Origin: Isochrysis galbana
Taxonomy: Eukaryota; Haptophyta; Isochrysidales; Isochrysidaceae
Assembly (NCBI GenBank): GCA_018136815.1
Contig: CM030933.1
Location: 4,442,597-4,506,596 of the forward strand
DNA: 64,000 nucleotides
Direction: 5' to 3'
Position 1 is the first letter of the stretch. The number at the start of each line of letters is the position of its first letter. Both the position numbers and the translations under genes were made by a program. This document shows positions 44,278-54,399 of this stretch, piece by piece. The notes under the pieces were generated by a model that was not told where the DNA came from, did not search any database, and worked only from the letters and a program-made list of their open reading frames with translations.

Positions 44278-44640
44278 TTTAACAATCTTTAATTTAATTA
44301 CCATATTGTACTTATATATTATATTTTAATATTAATCCTAGTAACCTTATGTCATTTCTAAAACTGTTAGCTGTTAGATGCTCTAAGTTTTAAAAACTAT
44401 TTTTACGGGGGAGAAAGAGAACAGAGAAAAGAGGAGAAAGGAGAACAGAGGATAGGAGGGGGGAAGAGAGAGAGAAGGAGAGCGAGCCAAAGAGAGGAGG
44501 AACCCCCCGTTTGCTATCGGGGGATTTCCTCTTCCCCCGATAGCTATCGGGGGGTCCGCTTACGGCACCCCCCAGGAGCTATCCCCCGATAGCTCTCGGG
44601 GGATTTTCTCGGTCCCCCGGTAGCTCTCGGGCGTTCTCAT
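44278..44640. repeat. AT-rich tail, GA tract and a second palindrome cluster
   Basis: AT-rich to 44400, GA-rich at 44405-44500. Four more near-palindromes of the CCCCCGATAGCTATCGGGGG type lie at about 44506-44635, separated by short spacers. The last lies inside the 3' end of the LINE RT frame, so the cluster was inserted into, or expanded beside, the LINE. Confidence 0.7.
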
Positions 44641-45300
44641 TAGCCCCCACTCTCGGGTAAGCCGGAAAGGTTATCCATCTTCGACCCTCTGGCGAGGAGC
44701 CCAGTTCGTCCGCCCGTAGTCGGGGGGACCTATCCCATAGTATGGTTTGAACATCAGAATCTATAGCCTCCATGAACCAGGCCGGGGGGGTGGACGTGGA
44801 CAGCCAATATCTTGGCGTTCCGTATATTATGAAGTTTACGAGTAGCGTCCTCCCATGAATGGAGAGGCTCTGAATCCCTTTCCACGCCGCGACTTTTTTC
44901 TTTAGCTTGGCGTAAAGCTTCTCCCAAAAGGAATCATTGTCGGGTCCCTCCCAGAATGGTACTCCTAGTATGGTTGCGTATTCTCCTTCACCTAGTGTTT
45001 TAAGGTAATCTAGTGCCACGGGGACTCGCGCTCCTGTAAGAGATCCCATGCGTATTAGTATACTCTTCCTTTTGTTCACTCTAGCCCCGGTGGCGGCTCC
45101 GTAGATGTCTAGAATCTGCATCGCCTTTCCTAATGACTCGAAAGAGTTCGCTAGAATTTGCGTATCGTCCGCGAATTGCGAAAGTCTCAGCTCTCTAGGC
45201 CCTATCGTGATTCCCCTCATCTCGGGATCGGCGTTGATTAAGCGCGTCAGGCCCTCGGCCACTAAGAGAAAGGCGAGGGGAGATAGCGGGCACCTCTGGC
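44579..45300 (-). mobile_element. LINE reverse transcriptase fragment
   Basis: A 240-codon minus-strand frame. RT landmarks: RCPLSPLAFLLVAEGL (motif with CPLSP), LSQFADDTQI (the catalytic FADD box), ATGARVNKRKSI, and the downstream ATILGVPFWEG, SIHGRTLLVNFIIYGTPRYW and DRSPRLRADELGS regions. The N-terminal half of RT and the endonuclease are missing; the fragment is cut at about 45300 by a family A arm and at its 3' side by GC palindromes. Probably the same family as the plus-strand C-terminal fragments. Confidence 0.85.
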
Positions 45301-45418
45301 AAGCCATAAAGCATGCCAGGAGGTTGGGTGGTTCCTTCCCCCGCGGCAGGGTAGGAGTGGAGAGGGGGGGGGATCGTGCCCCCCGATGGCCGATGGGTGA
45401 ACCAAGTATAAACTAAGT
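45295..45418 (-). repeat. Family A terminal arm fused to the LINE RT fragment
   Basis: Contains CTGGCAAGCC, GCATGCCAGGAGG, GGTTCCTTCCCCC, the G/C hairpin region and GAACCAAGTATAAAC, as in the right ends of the full repeats. On the minus strand it leads straight into RCPLSPLAF of the RT. Confidence 0.75.
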
Positions 45419-45922
45419 GCTGGCAACTGGCAAATGACGAATGAGCATCTTTTAGTAAGAGTGCATGGCATATGGCATTAAGCTTTAGCAATGATTGCGG
45501 ATTGCGGTAGCATCGCGTATGCCAAGGAAGGGCTTACAAGCGCGAGACCGAGGGCAGGTGCATGCGAGCGTGGTGGGGTCGTCCGCCGCTAGCACTAACG
45601 GCTAGTAGTAGCTAGTACTACTAGCGCACTTGAAGAGCCCGAGAGAGCCCATGGCCTACGGCCACGGCACGGGCAAATTGCACCTTGTACATGCGATTGT
45701 GTTAGCCTTACCTACCTACTTGATAGCCCCACTGCAACACCTACTCCTATCGGCTATCCACAGCCTTGGCTGCCGCCGGCCGTCGACGCAGTAGGCCACC
45801 ACCACCACTAAGACCGCTGGTGTACGACCTGGCCGGCTAACATTACAAGGCAATTTGCCTTGCGCTTTAACCGCCATGCACCCATCGCGGGGTAACATCT
45901 CCGTCTTCAATGTGCGCACGCA
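45419..45922. other. Intergenic, no gene seen
   Basis: 3' flank of the SAMTOR-like gene. GCTAGTAGTAGCTAGTACTACTAGC palindromic repeats at about 45600-45625. Confidence 0.45.
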
Positions 45923-48069
45923 CTATGTAGAATGTCGGTCGTCACCACGTGACGGCGGCGGCTCGCCGCCAGAGCCTAAGGCTAGTTCCGCCAATTCAGC
46001 ACGGCTCAATGAGCGCAATTGTGCTGCATCACCCACACCACGCGCCGCCGCCATCCGCAAATGGTCCACCACACTTCCTGGCCTCTCGGAACGCATGTGA
46101 AGCCCAGCGAGCACACGCGAGCCTGGCATCCGGGAAGACAACTCACGCGGTTGCGGGGCGGTACCGGCGGCCTGTGAAGAGCCATGACCTTCCACCATTT
46201 CAGTAGTTTCGGGCAGAAGGAGATCGTGAGGATCAGGCATTTCGTGAGGAGCGTACTCCGGGAGCGGCCGTGGCGGCGGAGGATGCTCGGTCGCGACAAA
46301 AGCGAGAGCGTGTGAGCGGGGCAGCGCATTGTAACGGATCTGCAACCATGGAAGAACGGCTCCGGCGTTGATTGCGCCAACGGCAGCAGTGCACGGAGCG
46401 GCCGGTGTACGCAAGGACGAGTTCCAGTCCCAAAAGCGCATAGGAGCTGCGCGGCAGCGCACCTGCTTGAAGCCAAGGCTTTCAATAGTTGCGACCCATT
46501 CGTGCAAGAAGACCTGCTCATCCCATCGTGTGCACTGAAGTATGGGCAGGGGAGGGGAATACGATCGAGGGAATCGGCCGATGCAAGACAGATTGACCAA
46601 CAAAAGACGCTAGTCTGAGTCAAAGCGAATCGAAGCTTGTGAAGTGTGGGGCAACGCTTCAAGCTCACCTTGCGGTCGACAGAGAGCGTCTCTACCACGA
46701 GGAGGAGACCAGGTATCGCCCAAGGGCCGAAGATTGACCGCTCTTGTTCAAGGCGCTCGAATGCCTCGCATGTTGAAGCATCGGCCACTTTTAGCCGTGG
46801 CGCAAGGAGTTCTCGTGCCTTCCTGACCATGGCTGTCCTCTGCTCGGGCTCGGGCACGTATGATAGCACCTAAGCACGGAAAAGCGGCGACCATTAGAGA
46901 TGTTTAGGCTGTAGGTAGGTGACAGTCTAACCTCGGGTGGGAGTGGATGTTGCAATCACACGGAACAAGTACGCCCCACGGGCAGATGGCTACCAGGCTC
47001 ATCACAATGACGTCAAAAGAAGCTGCAGGGAGTGACAAAAGGCGCCCCGCTGGGAAGGTCTCGTGCGGCTCGATCAGCGGGCTCGATCCGCTCTCTGTGA
47101 TGGATAGCTCGAGGAAGTTGCACAGATGCACCGTCGATGCACCCTCCTGAGGATGCAGATCCAATTCGGTGGCGTCCACGTCCTACAGCGCAAGCAATTC
47201 GCGATTAATCCCGAGATGTTGCGACGCGCATGCAACGTACAGCGCACAATGTGCCAAGCGGCGGTCGGCACCACACAGCGATGCACGCAGCTCATCTGAT
47301 GCATCAAATCAAGCTCGCTCCCAAAGAACTTTTCAGCATGGCGATCCAGCGCGCGAGCCAGGTAAATTCGCCTCCCGTTCCTTCTTGGTGTGGAGGATTG
47401 GCTCACCTCAAATGTTGCAAAAAGAGAACCGCACGATCCAACATCAAGCAGCTTCACTCGTCCGTCTCTGCTAGCTGCATCCTTGCGGAAGGCGGCCATC
47501 AGCTCGTCAGTCTCTTGCTCCGAGTGGGGGGTGCCTCGCAGCACTCGCGAGGCGTCGTTTGCCTGCCGGCGCCCCAGCTTCATTGCTCCACCGTGGAGCA
47601 CGTGGCGTGTCGCAACATCCGCGCACCAGTCGATCCCTTGCCTCACCCACTTGCGCGTCCCGATGTCCGTGGCAGCTGCTGCGTACTCGCGGAGCGCCTG
47701 CTCGTCTGCCCACACTCCCTCGGGCGCGCCCGCGGCCTCCGCCGTCCTCAGCTGCTTGTGTCTGCGCGTGATGACATCATAGATGCGTTTTGAGCCGTCG
47801 CGATACTCGCTGTCCGCGCGGAGCAGCTCCTGCATGTCCATCTTGCCGTGGAGGACCGCGTCGGCGAGAGTGCCGTTCATGCGGAGCGCCTGTCCCGCTC
47901 TCTCGCCGCTCTGCCTCGCCCAGCCGTTTGGGTGGGGCTGGGTGAGGGCGAGCTGGTCAAGCTGGGCGACCAGAGACGACGCGCGCGCGTCGGCGCTCTG
48001 GGGCGCCGCCCATGACGCGAGCGCGACCGAGAGCAGTCGCTGCAGGTGGAGCGACAGGTCGGCGTGCAT
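45923..48069 (-). CDS. SAMTOR/BMT2-like class I methyltransferase
   Basis: Minus-strand exons 48069-47407, 47182-46994, 46869-46669 and 46534-45923, all phase 0, giving 554 residues. The N-terminal ~200 residues are helical with WARQSGERAGQAL and RRHKQLRTAE. The SAM site is KLLDVGSCGSLF, with ATELDLHP after it (acidic loop). The exon 2/3 join gives FDVIVMSLVLSYVPEPEQRT, matching the SLLLSY-P-PEQR block of BMT2/SAMTOR. GLLLVVETLSVDRK and VATIESLGFKQVRC complete the fold. In fungi BMT2 modifies 25S rRNA; in animals SAMTOR senses SAM for TORC1. Which role applies here is unknown. The C-terminal ~130 residues are Pro/Ser-rich and lineage-specific. Confidence 0.8.
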
Positions 48070-48299
48070 TCCCCACCCCCGCGCAGTACTGCGCAGACCA
48101 CATTGACGTGGAGAGAAAAATAGATTCGCACAAGCTAAGGTATTAGGTATTGATTGGTATTGAATAGGGCTCTCTGTTTGACCCTGAGCCCTGAGCGTAT
48201 GTTGTTATATAAGTGTCAGATCTACTCCCAGTGAAGGGGAGAGCGGAACGGAGCATTGTCACCGTCGTTGTCTCGTGAGCGCGCTAGCTTTATGATGTT

Positions 48300-48395
48300 C
48301 CCCTTCAACTAACTTACTTTATACTTTATAGTTGGTTGCGATGGAGCGCGCCGGCGCGCCTCTCCCTCTCCTCTCCTTCGGGCCCCCCACACTCG
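48300..48395 (+). repeat. MERA-type arm joined to LINE 3' end
   Basis: CTTTATAGTTGGTTGCGATGGAGCGCGCC, then a MERAGAP...LLSFGPP frame that continues in phase into the LINE C-terminal frame at 48396. It lies directly upstream of the SAMTOR-like gene's 5' side on the opposite strand. Confidence 0.7.
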
Positions 48396-48640
48396 ACACT
48401 CGTATTCGCGTATTCGCCAACAAGACAGACGCTGCCAGAACGGCCCAAGCAGGCATGGGAAGACAGCCTAAAAAGAGGATAGACATAAACGAGATAAGAC
48501 CCGTTCATACTCTAGACCAAGACCAAGACGACGAACTAGTTCCGAGCGCAGAGCTACTTGGGACTGGACAGTCACTAAACTCAAACTGGGAGTGGCCCAC
48601 TCGATAGAAATAGAAATAGAAATCCCCGGGAAAGGCAAGT
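48396..48640 (+). mobile_element. LINE 3'-end fragment
   Basis: FANKTDAARTAQAGMGRQPK, KRIDINEIRP and DDELVPSAELLG align with the last ~65 codons of the LINE at 41.3-41.5 kb. A stop follows in GATAGAAATAGAAATAGAAA, a possible 3' microsatellite tail. Confidence 0.75.
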
Positions 48641-48853
48641 AGCTCGACAACAACCGAGACGAAAGACACACGAGAGCACCGTCAAAGGAACGCTCTCAAC
48701 AGACGTGCATCGACGGAGACAAGAGCCGGACACCCCAAAACAGATGAAACACGAAACACAGTAACGCATGCAACCAAAAAAAAGGTCTGCCCGGAAACCA
48801 GAAACGCCATTTCCATTTCGATGAAATTTGCGTCGCGCTCGGTGACATGAGGC

Positions 48854-49105
48854 GTGATGTCGAGCGAGGCGATGCAGACCGAGGGCATCTCATCTCCTCG
48901 TGTCTTGGTCATTGGAGAGACGAGTGGAGTGGTCTCGTCGATGTTTCTTCTCGCCGGCGCTGATGTGGCGACATGTGACCTGTTTACGTCCGAAGTCGAC
49001 TACATTCATATTCCGCACTTCGACGGGGACGCAGCTCTCTTCCAAGACCTCAAGGCGCGGGACTTCTTCCGTTCCCGTTCTGCACCTGGGCCGGCATGGC
49101 CCTAG
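48854..49105 (+). pseudogene. Methyltransferase-like fragment (N-terminal half)
   Basis: 83 codons: SPRVLVIGETSGVVSSMFLL, AGADVATCDLF, a FDGDAALFQDL element, then divergence and a stop before the PPC catalytic block. It corresponds to 875-700 of the pol-frame domain. It lacks the catalytic half and is probably a remnant. Confidence 0.7.
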
Positions 49106-49454
49106 CTGGAGAGCGCTGCGTCTGCGCAGCGTCTGTCATATGTCGTGCTGGTCAGTCGGCGAGGTGGGGTGGGCGGGGAGAGTGGGTGGGAGCGAGGAGG
49201 CACGCTTCATGACCCTATCGTTTATAACGATAGTTGAGCGTCGAGGGTGCGAGGTGCGAGGAGATCGACGGGTCGGGAAAGCGACGTTGGGCCGTCGGGG
49301 TCGGGGTTCTCGGGGGTCGTTCGGGTTCGGGTTCGGGTTCGGGGGTGATGGTGATGGAGAGGGTGGGGAATGGGGATGTGCGGGGGTGTTGGTGTAGAGT
49401 GAGCTAATGTAAAGAGGGGTTACACGCACGCATAAAAAAACAAAAAATAAAGGT

Positions 49455-49605
49455 TTGCCCAAAATTTGCGTGCCTTGGCAACAAATTTTGACATCAAAAT
49501 TTAGGGTGCTCAAGATCAAGACTTTGGCGTATGCCAAGCGTCAGGCACGCAAATTTTGATATTTAGGGTGCTCAAGATCAAGACTTTGGCGTATGCCAAG
49601 CGTGG
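49455..49605. repeat. Short inverted/direct repeat module
   Basis: GGGTGCTCAAGATCAAGACT-TTGGCGTATGCCAA-GCGT occurs twice, at about 49503 and 49566. AAATTTGCGTGCC at 49461 pairs with GGCACGCAAATTT at 49543. MITE-like, just upstream of the leishmanolysin gene. Confidence 0.7.
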
Positions 49606-49776
49606 GGGTAATCGGAATCGGCGACGTTGCCACACCGACATTAGCACTTAGCACAGCTGACACGTCTACAATAGATCTCAACTTACAACTTACAACTTTG
49701 ATCACTGAACCTTTTTAGGGGTTTATTGGGTTTTGTTTTCTCCTCCGCTGAAAGAGAGCGGCGGCGCGCCCGCGGG

Positions 49777-52711
49777 ATGGGGCCGCTGCGGCTGCAGGCC
49801 GCCCTTGCGCTGGCGCTGGGCGTCGCCGGGCACGAGGAGACTCGGCCGCCGTTCGAGCACGTCTGCATCCACGACCGGCTGCGCCCGCGCGTACCCACAC
49901 TCGTCCCGCAGCGCGGCGGCCTCTCCCAATCCGCCTCTCGCCGTGCGCTCTCAGAAGACTCTGGACTCCGTATCCTCTTCGAGGTAGAGCCGCTGGGCGC
50001 CGACGGGCAGCAGTGCACGCGGGTGGGGCAGGTCATCGACGTGGGAGAGAGCGGGGGCCCAGCGTGCACGCCGCAGTCGCAGGATGACTGCAGGTACACG
50101 TGTCAGGCCAAAGATGTGCTCTCGCCAGCAGCTGCAGAGCGCCTCACCGGCACCGTGCTGCCTGCGGTCGTCGACTGGTTCAAGGCAGCTTTCAAGCTGC
50201 GCGACTACATACCGCGCCCCGACCCGCTCACGGTCGATACGCGCCGCACGTGCGGCTTTGGGGGCCCTGTGCCCATCCCTGAAAGGCTCGGCTCACCGGG
50301 GGTCTCTGGAGCGGACGTGGTCATCCTGGTCACGTCGCGGCCCGTTGCGCCGGCCTCGTCTGCACTCGCATACGCTGGGGCGTGCCAGGAGGACCAAGGC
50401 ACCCCGCGCACCGACAGCCCCGCAGGCACGCCCTACACACCGCGAAGGCCGATTCTGGGGCACATCAACGTGGTGCCCTCCGTCGTGACCGAGCCCTCCG
50501 CGGCATCGTGGGAGAACCCCAAGCCAGTCGACCGGGTGCTCAAGCTGGTCATCCATGAGGTGATGCATGTGCTCGGATTCTCGCTCAGCAGGATCGAGCA
50601 GTGGCCCTGCCCAGCAGACCCCACTTTCAATCGCCACCGGCGCGGGTCTCTGGCGCTCCGTGCGTGCTCTAGTTCTCCCGACGGCCCTGCATCGGAAGAA
50701 GATGCCGCTCCGGTGGCAAATTTCGACCGCACGTTGAACGGAGTCACTTACACGGAGGTGGGCGTGCGCACACCCGCCGTCCTCGCGCGTGCACGATCGC
50801 ATTACGATTGCGTTTGTGGGGGAGACGGAGACGGGTTGACCGCCGGCTGCATCCAGTACATGCCGCTGGAGAATTCCGGCGGCGATGGTACCGCCGCGTC
50901 GCATTGGGAAAAGCGCACTATGGGCAACGAGATCATGAGCGGCACCCTGTCGTCCGACCTTGCGCCCATCTCGAACATCACTCTGGCATTGTTCGAGGAC
51001 TCGGGCTGGTTCGAGCCCAACTACGACGTGGCCGGCCCCGAATGCTACGTCCGTGCGCAATGGTGTACTGCAAGGCTGCGAAGCGCGGGAGAGGATGGCG
51101 GCTATGTGTTGCCAACAAAGCGAGCTGACGCTCCGGTCTTCCCGCAACGCGTACCCCTTCTGTGGGGGGCAGGGCGCGGCTGCTCCTTCGTGACTGGCTC
51201 TTGTGCGGGCGATGCATGGGACGTGGAAGGCTACTTTTGCGATGCGTCCGCCCCAGCAACTGGCGGCTGCACTGTGGGCCGCGTCTCGGTTGGCTATTGC
51301 TCTTATTCGACGTACAGCTCCTCGCTGCCGCCTCAATTCCAATACTTTGCAGGGATGCCCAATGTGGGTGGCAACGCAGCAGAGGATTTTTGTCCTATAT
51401 GGTCCAGCTACTCCAACTACCAATGCAGGTATGACACTGCCGACGCTCAAGCTGGCAACTACCGCGCATGCGTCCCGTGCGACGCCATCCATTCGTCCAA
51501 GAGAATTGATCCCATGGCGTGGAACTCTTCCACTTCTGCTTCAGGTATTATGATGACGCATCAGAGGCCTTCGCCAACGGGAAGGCGACAAATCGCGGTG
51601 AGAGTAGATGCGAGAACTGCCGTTGCTCGCTGTCGTCGTTGTACAATTCAGCTAGGCAAGAGGTGAGCGCGATCCGCATTGGGCCATTTGCTGACTACGC
51701 GGTATGTCCCGACGATGTTCGTGCTATAGGCATCCGGGAATCTGCACATCTAAGCTCCGTCGTCCGGTCCTTGTTGCGCTCCAGGTGCAGCCAGCATACG
51801 GATGCTACGAGGAACGCTGCTTATCAGGGACTAGACTACAGATGCGCGTCGGGGAGACTTGGTACGACTGCAACTCGCAACCTCAGCCAGGTGCGAGGCT
51901 CGAGCCCCTTCTCCCACCCCCCCACCCCCAAGGTGTATCTAGAAGAGCCGTCGTCCTCGCGCACTTTTCATTTCGCGCTTCCATCGCCACGTTCCACGCG
52001 TCCAACATGCCTCTGTGGGCATCCACTAGGAGGATGGTCCCGAGAACGCCTCGTATTTAGATCGCACGTAGACAGCATCGCGCACCGGAACCGATGAGGA
52101 TGCTCTATATCACGCTTCCCTTGTCGCTTTTTCCAACGCTTCCCTTGTCGCTTTTTCCAACAGGGATCATCCGTGTCACTGGCTGGACCGGTTACCTCAC
52201 CTGCCCTCCTGCCTCAATTGCCTGCTCCGAGGCAGCTGATCTTGGCTGGCCGCTCATTGAGTCCATCTCGCCACCGGCTGGCCCGGCTGCTGGAGGAACC
52301 GCTTTCACCATCACGGGATCATCGCTTGGAGCCAATGACACGACACTTCCCACGGTTTCAGTGTGTGGCGTGGCTGCGACGAACGTGCATACCTCTAATG
52401 CGAGCGGCATTCAAATTCTCTTGGCGACCACCTCGCCGTTTTTGAATGCCGAGACGGGTGCGGAGCGCACCGGCACCACGGCGTGCTCTGTGCGAGTGAG
52501 CCGATCGAATGGCCGCTACGGCGAGACATCCCTCGCCTTCTCGTACGTCGGTCCGCCCGGACCCCCACCTAGCCAGCCGCCAATCGACCTCGAGAACGGC
52601 TGGACCGCTGACGCCATCCTCTCGATGGGCTTGCGTATTTGGCCGTATGTCCTCACCGTGATCATTGGGCTGCTCACGTTGCACTGGGCCTACCAAGTGA
52701 GCGATTCATAG
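49777..52711 (+). CDS. Leishmanolysin-like (M8) metalloprotease with IPT/TIG domain and C-terminal membrane anchor
   Basis: Proposed exons 49777-51428, 51545-51662, 51785-51890 and 52164-52711 with matching phases, giving 807 residues. The start at 49777 gives a clean signal peptide (MGPLRLQAALALALGVAG); the Met at 49726 would bury it. Zinc site His260-Glu-x-x-His264 (IHEVMHVLGFS), third His376 in ASHWEKR, and MPLENSGGDGT and NEIMSG blocks as in gp63 proteases. A Cys-rich region follows (WCTARL, GYCSYSTYSS, CENCRCSL, CYEERC). Near residues 650-745 lies an IPT/TIG-like beta domain (PLIESISPPAGPAAGGTAFT). A final hydrophobic helix (WPYVLTVIIGLLTLHWAY) leaves a short cytoplasmic tail. Predicted type I cell-surface or endomembrane protease. 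Natural substrates unknown. Confidence 0.88.
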
Positions 52712-53545
52712 GTCTAGCCATGCTAGAGCAGCAGCTGTGGTCGCCCCCGTGCCGCCTACCCATGCTACGTGCCGCTCGTGCTGTGGTTTGCCTTGGACAC
52801 CGCCTTGAATCCGCCCTCAATCCGCCCATGATATGCACCATGCCACTCATTGTTCAACGTTCCTCTTGCTTGTCAATCAGATGGGTACACAGTTTATGTT
52901 GATGCGCCGGATGAGATACGCCGCAAAAGGCAGACTCGTTAGGGGGAGGCACGTCCTTGCGAATGCGAACATCGAGGTGCCGAGCTGCAACACAAGCACC
53001 GGTGCCGGGGCGAGTATGGTCAGCTAGCACGCGTGCCAACCCGAAAGATCGTGTTTCGTGTTAACGACCCCATGCAACCCTGGAGAGTAGTCTGCTTCAA
53101 TCAGCCGACTATCGCTTCGTATCTAGGGCAGTCAAACAATGATTTATGACCACTAACATGTTTGGGGGGGGCTGCATGCATTATTTTGACCGTTCTCCCA
53201 AGCCCAAGAAAAAACTCCTAGGGGGCTTACCTGCCGCCACGAAAAGTTGCCGAGGAAAATGGTGGGTTCCCCCCCCCCCCTCGCCCCCCCTCTCCACACT
53301 GTCGCATTCGCGAATCGACGCTCGTTAGGCTTCTCTTCGTCATTCGGTATTTATCGTTATCGTTATAATTCTCTCGTTCTCGTTCTCGGTCAAAAGCTTC
53401 ACTTGGATGCATGGGATCGGGGGTTGTGGAGCGCCCTCTCTCTTTCTCTCGAAAGAGAAGGGAAGTTTCCCCACCTTTCTTCCTCCCAGGCGCCTCGCAG
53501 ATAGGTTTAATTTGCTATCTCCCCTGCGGTTCTTTATCTGCTTCT
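52712..53545. other. Intergenic, no gene seen
   Basis: 3' flank of the protease gene. G- and C-runs at 53163 and 53270. No protein-like frame until the methyltransferase fragment. Confidence 0.45.
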
Positions 53546-53549
53546 GGGG

Positions 53550-54080
53550 TGCGATCTGTTTCCGTCCGACGTTGACTACGTTCCGCACTTCGACGGAGAT
53601 GCCGATCTCGTCCAAGACCTTGGGTGGGACTTGATAATCGCGCACCCGCCGTGCACCTATCTCTCGAACGCTGGCTTGAGGTGGATCCACTCCAACCCGC
53701 AGCGTATGTCTGATACGATTTCGGCCGTCGCGCAATTTCGCCGTCGCTTGAACGCCAAGGCTCCGTTCCTGGCGGTGGAAAACCCGAAGATGCACCACTA
53801 CGCTAAGTCGCTACTCGGAGGTCTAGAAGCCACCCAATACGTCCATCCATGGCAACATGGAACGGGTCACACCAAAGCTACGGGGCTCTACCTTTCGGCT
53901 AGCCTTCCCCCGCTCGTGCCGACGTGCATTGTTCCTGGTCGCCAGCACGCAATGGCAAACCTTCCCATGTCCCCTCACCGTGGCTCGATGCGCAGCCGCA
54001 CCTACGTGTCCCAGAAGCAGCGCGTATCTTGTCTAGCTGTTTTGGAAAAGCGCCACAGCTTTACTTTCCACGTTAGATAG
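53550..54080 (+). pseudogene. Methyltransferase-like fragment (catalytic half)
   Basis: In the frame of 53550 the sequence reads CDLFPSDVDYVPHF, GDADLVQDLGWDLIIAHPPC (PPC catalytic block), VENPKMHHY, VHPWQHGTGHTKATGLYL, LPPLVPTC and MRSRTYVS, then a stop at 54078. It aligns throughout with the pol-frame domain at 780-320. The N-terminal SAM-site segment is absent, so it is 5'-truncated but otherwise undamaged. No RT or gag sequence flanks it. Confidence 0.7.
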
Positions 54081-54142
54081 AAGAAAAGCAGGGCCAGTGC
54101 GACTCCCACTCCAGCTCCAACTCCGAGTCCTTTCACACCCAT
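54002..54142 (-). CDS. Small single-pass membrane protein, antisense to the methyltransferase fragment
   Basis: 46 codons from ATG at 54142: MGVKGLGVGAGVGVALALLF, then FYLTWKVKLWRF. A Gly/Val/Ala/Leu membrane helix is followed by a basic tail. It overlaps the 3' end of the methyltransferase fragment on the other strand and follows the frame at 54179 by 36 bases. Unrecognised; could be chance, though the hydrophobic-then-basic layout is typical of real tail-anchored peptides. Confidence 0.35.
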   Translation of the reverse strand: MGVKGLGVGAGVGVALALLFFYLTWKVKLWRFSKTARQDTRCFWDT

Positions 54143-54178
54143 CGCCCCAAATGTAATAGTTGGACGTCTCACTTTGGA

Positions 54179-54360
54179 TTATCTTCGGTGGGTCGCTTGG
54201 ACAGGAGTTTCCACACGAGAAGGATTACACACACTACGAGCACGATGCCTCCGATCACGATTGCGACCCCCGTGGCGAATACTTTCGTTATTGCAGCTTG
54301 TAATTTGTCTTTTTGTTTAGCCGCTGCTGAGTCCGAGTCACACTCGATGGGGGGGGGGGG
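54179..54360 (-). pseudogene. C-terminal fragment of a membrane protein
   Basis: A minus-strand frame opens in the C-tract at 54349-54360 and reads IECDSDSAAAKQKDKLQAAI, then a strong membrane helix (VAIVIGGIVLVVCVILLVW) and KLLSKRPTEDNPK, stop at 54179. A stop precedes the C-run, so the 5' part is lost. The layout resembles a C-terminal anchored virion or surface protein; origin unknown. Confidence 0.45.
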
Positions 54361-54399
54361 CTATGGCTCGCCCAAATATGCAGAAATATGTAAAAATAG

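Noticed and set aside
43910-44640. CRISPR-like array
   Set aside because: Palindromes are irregularly spaced and the long unit is a simple tandem duplication; this is eukaryotic DNA.
49320-49345. GGGTTC repeated four times, as a possible telomere remnant
   Set aside because: Too short and not the TTAGGG unit expected for most algae.
50293-51492. A 399-codon minus-strand frame
   Set aside because: Antisense to the leishmanolysin gene with its HExxH and other motifs.
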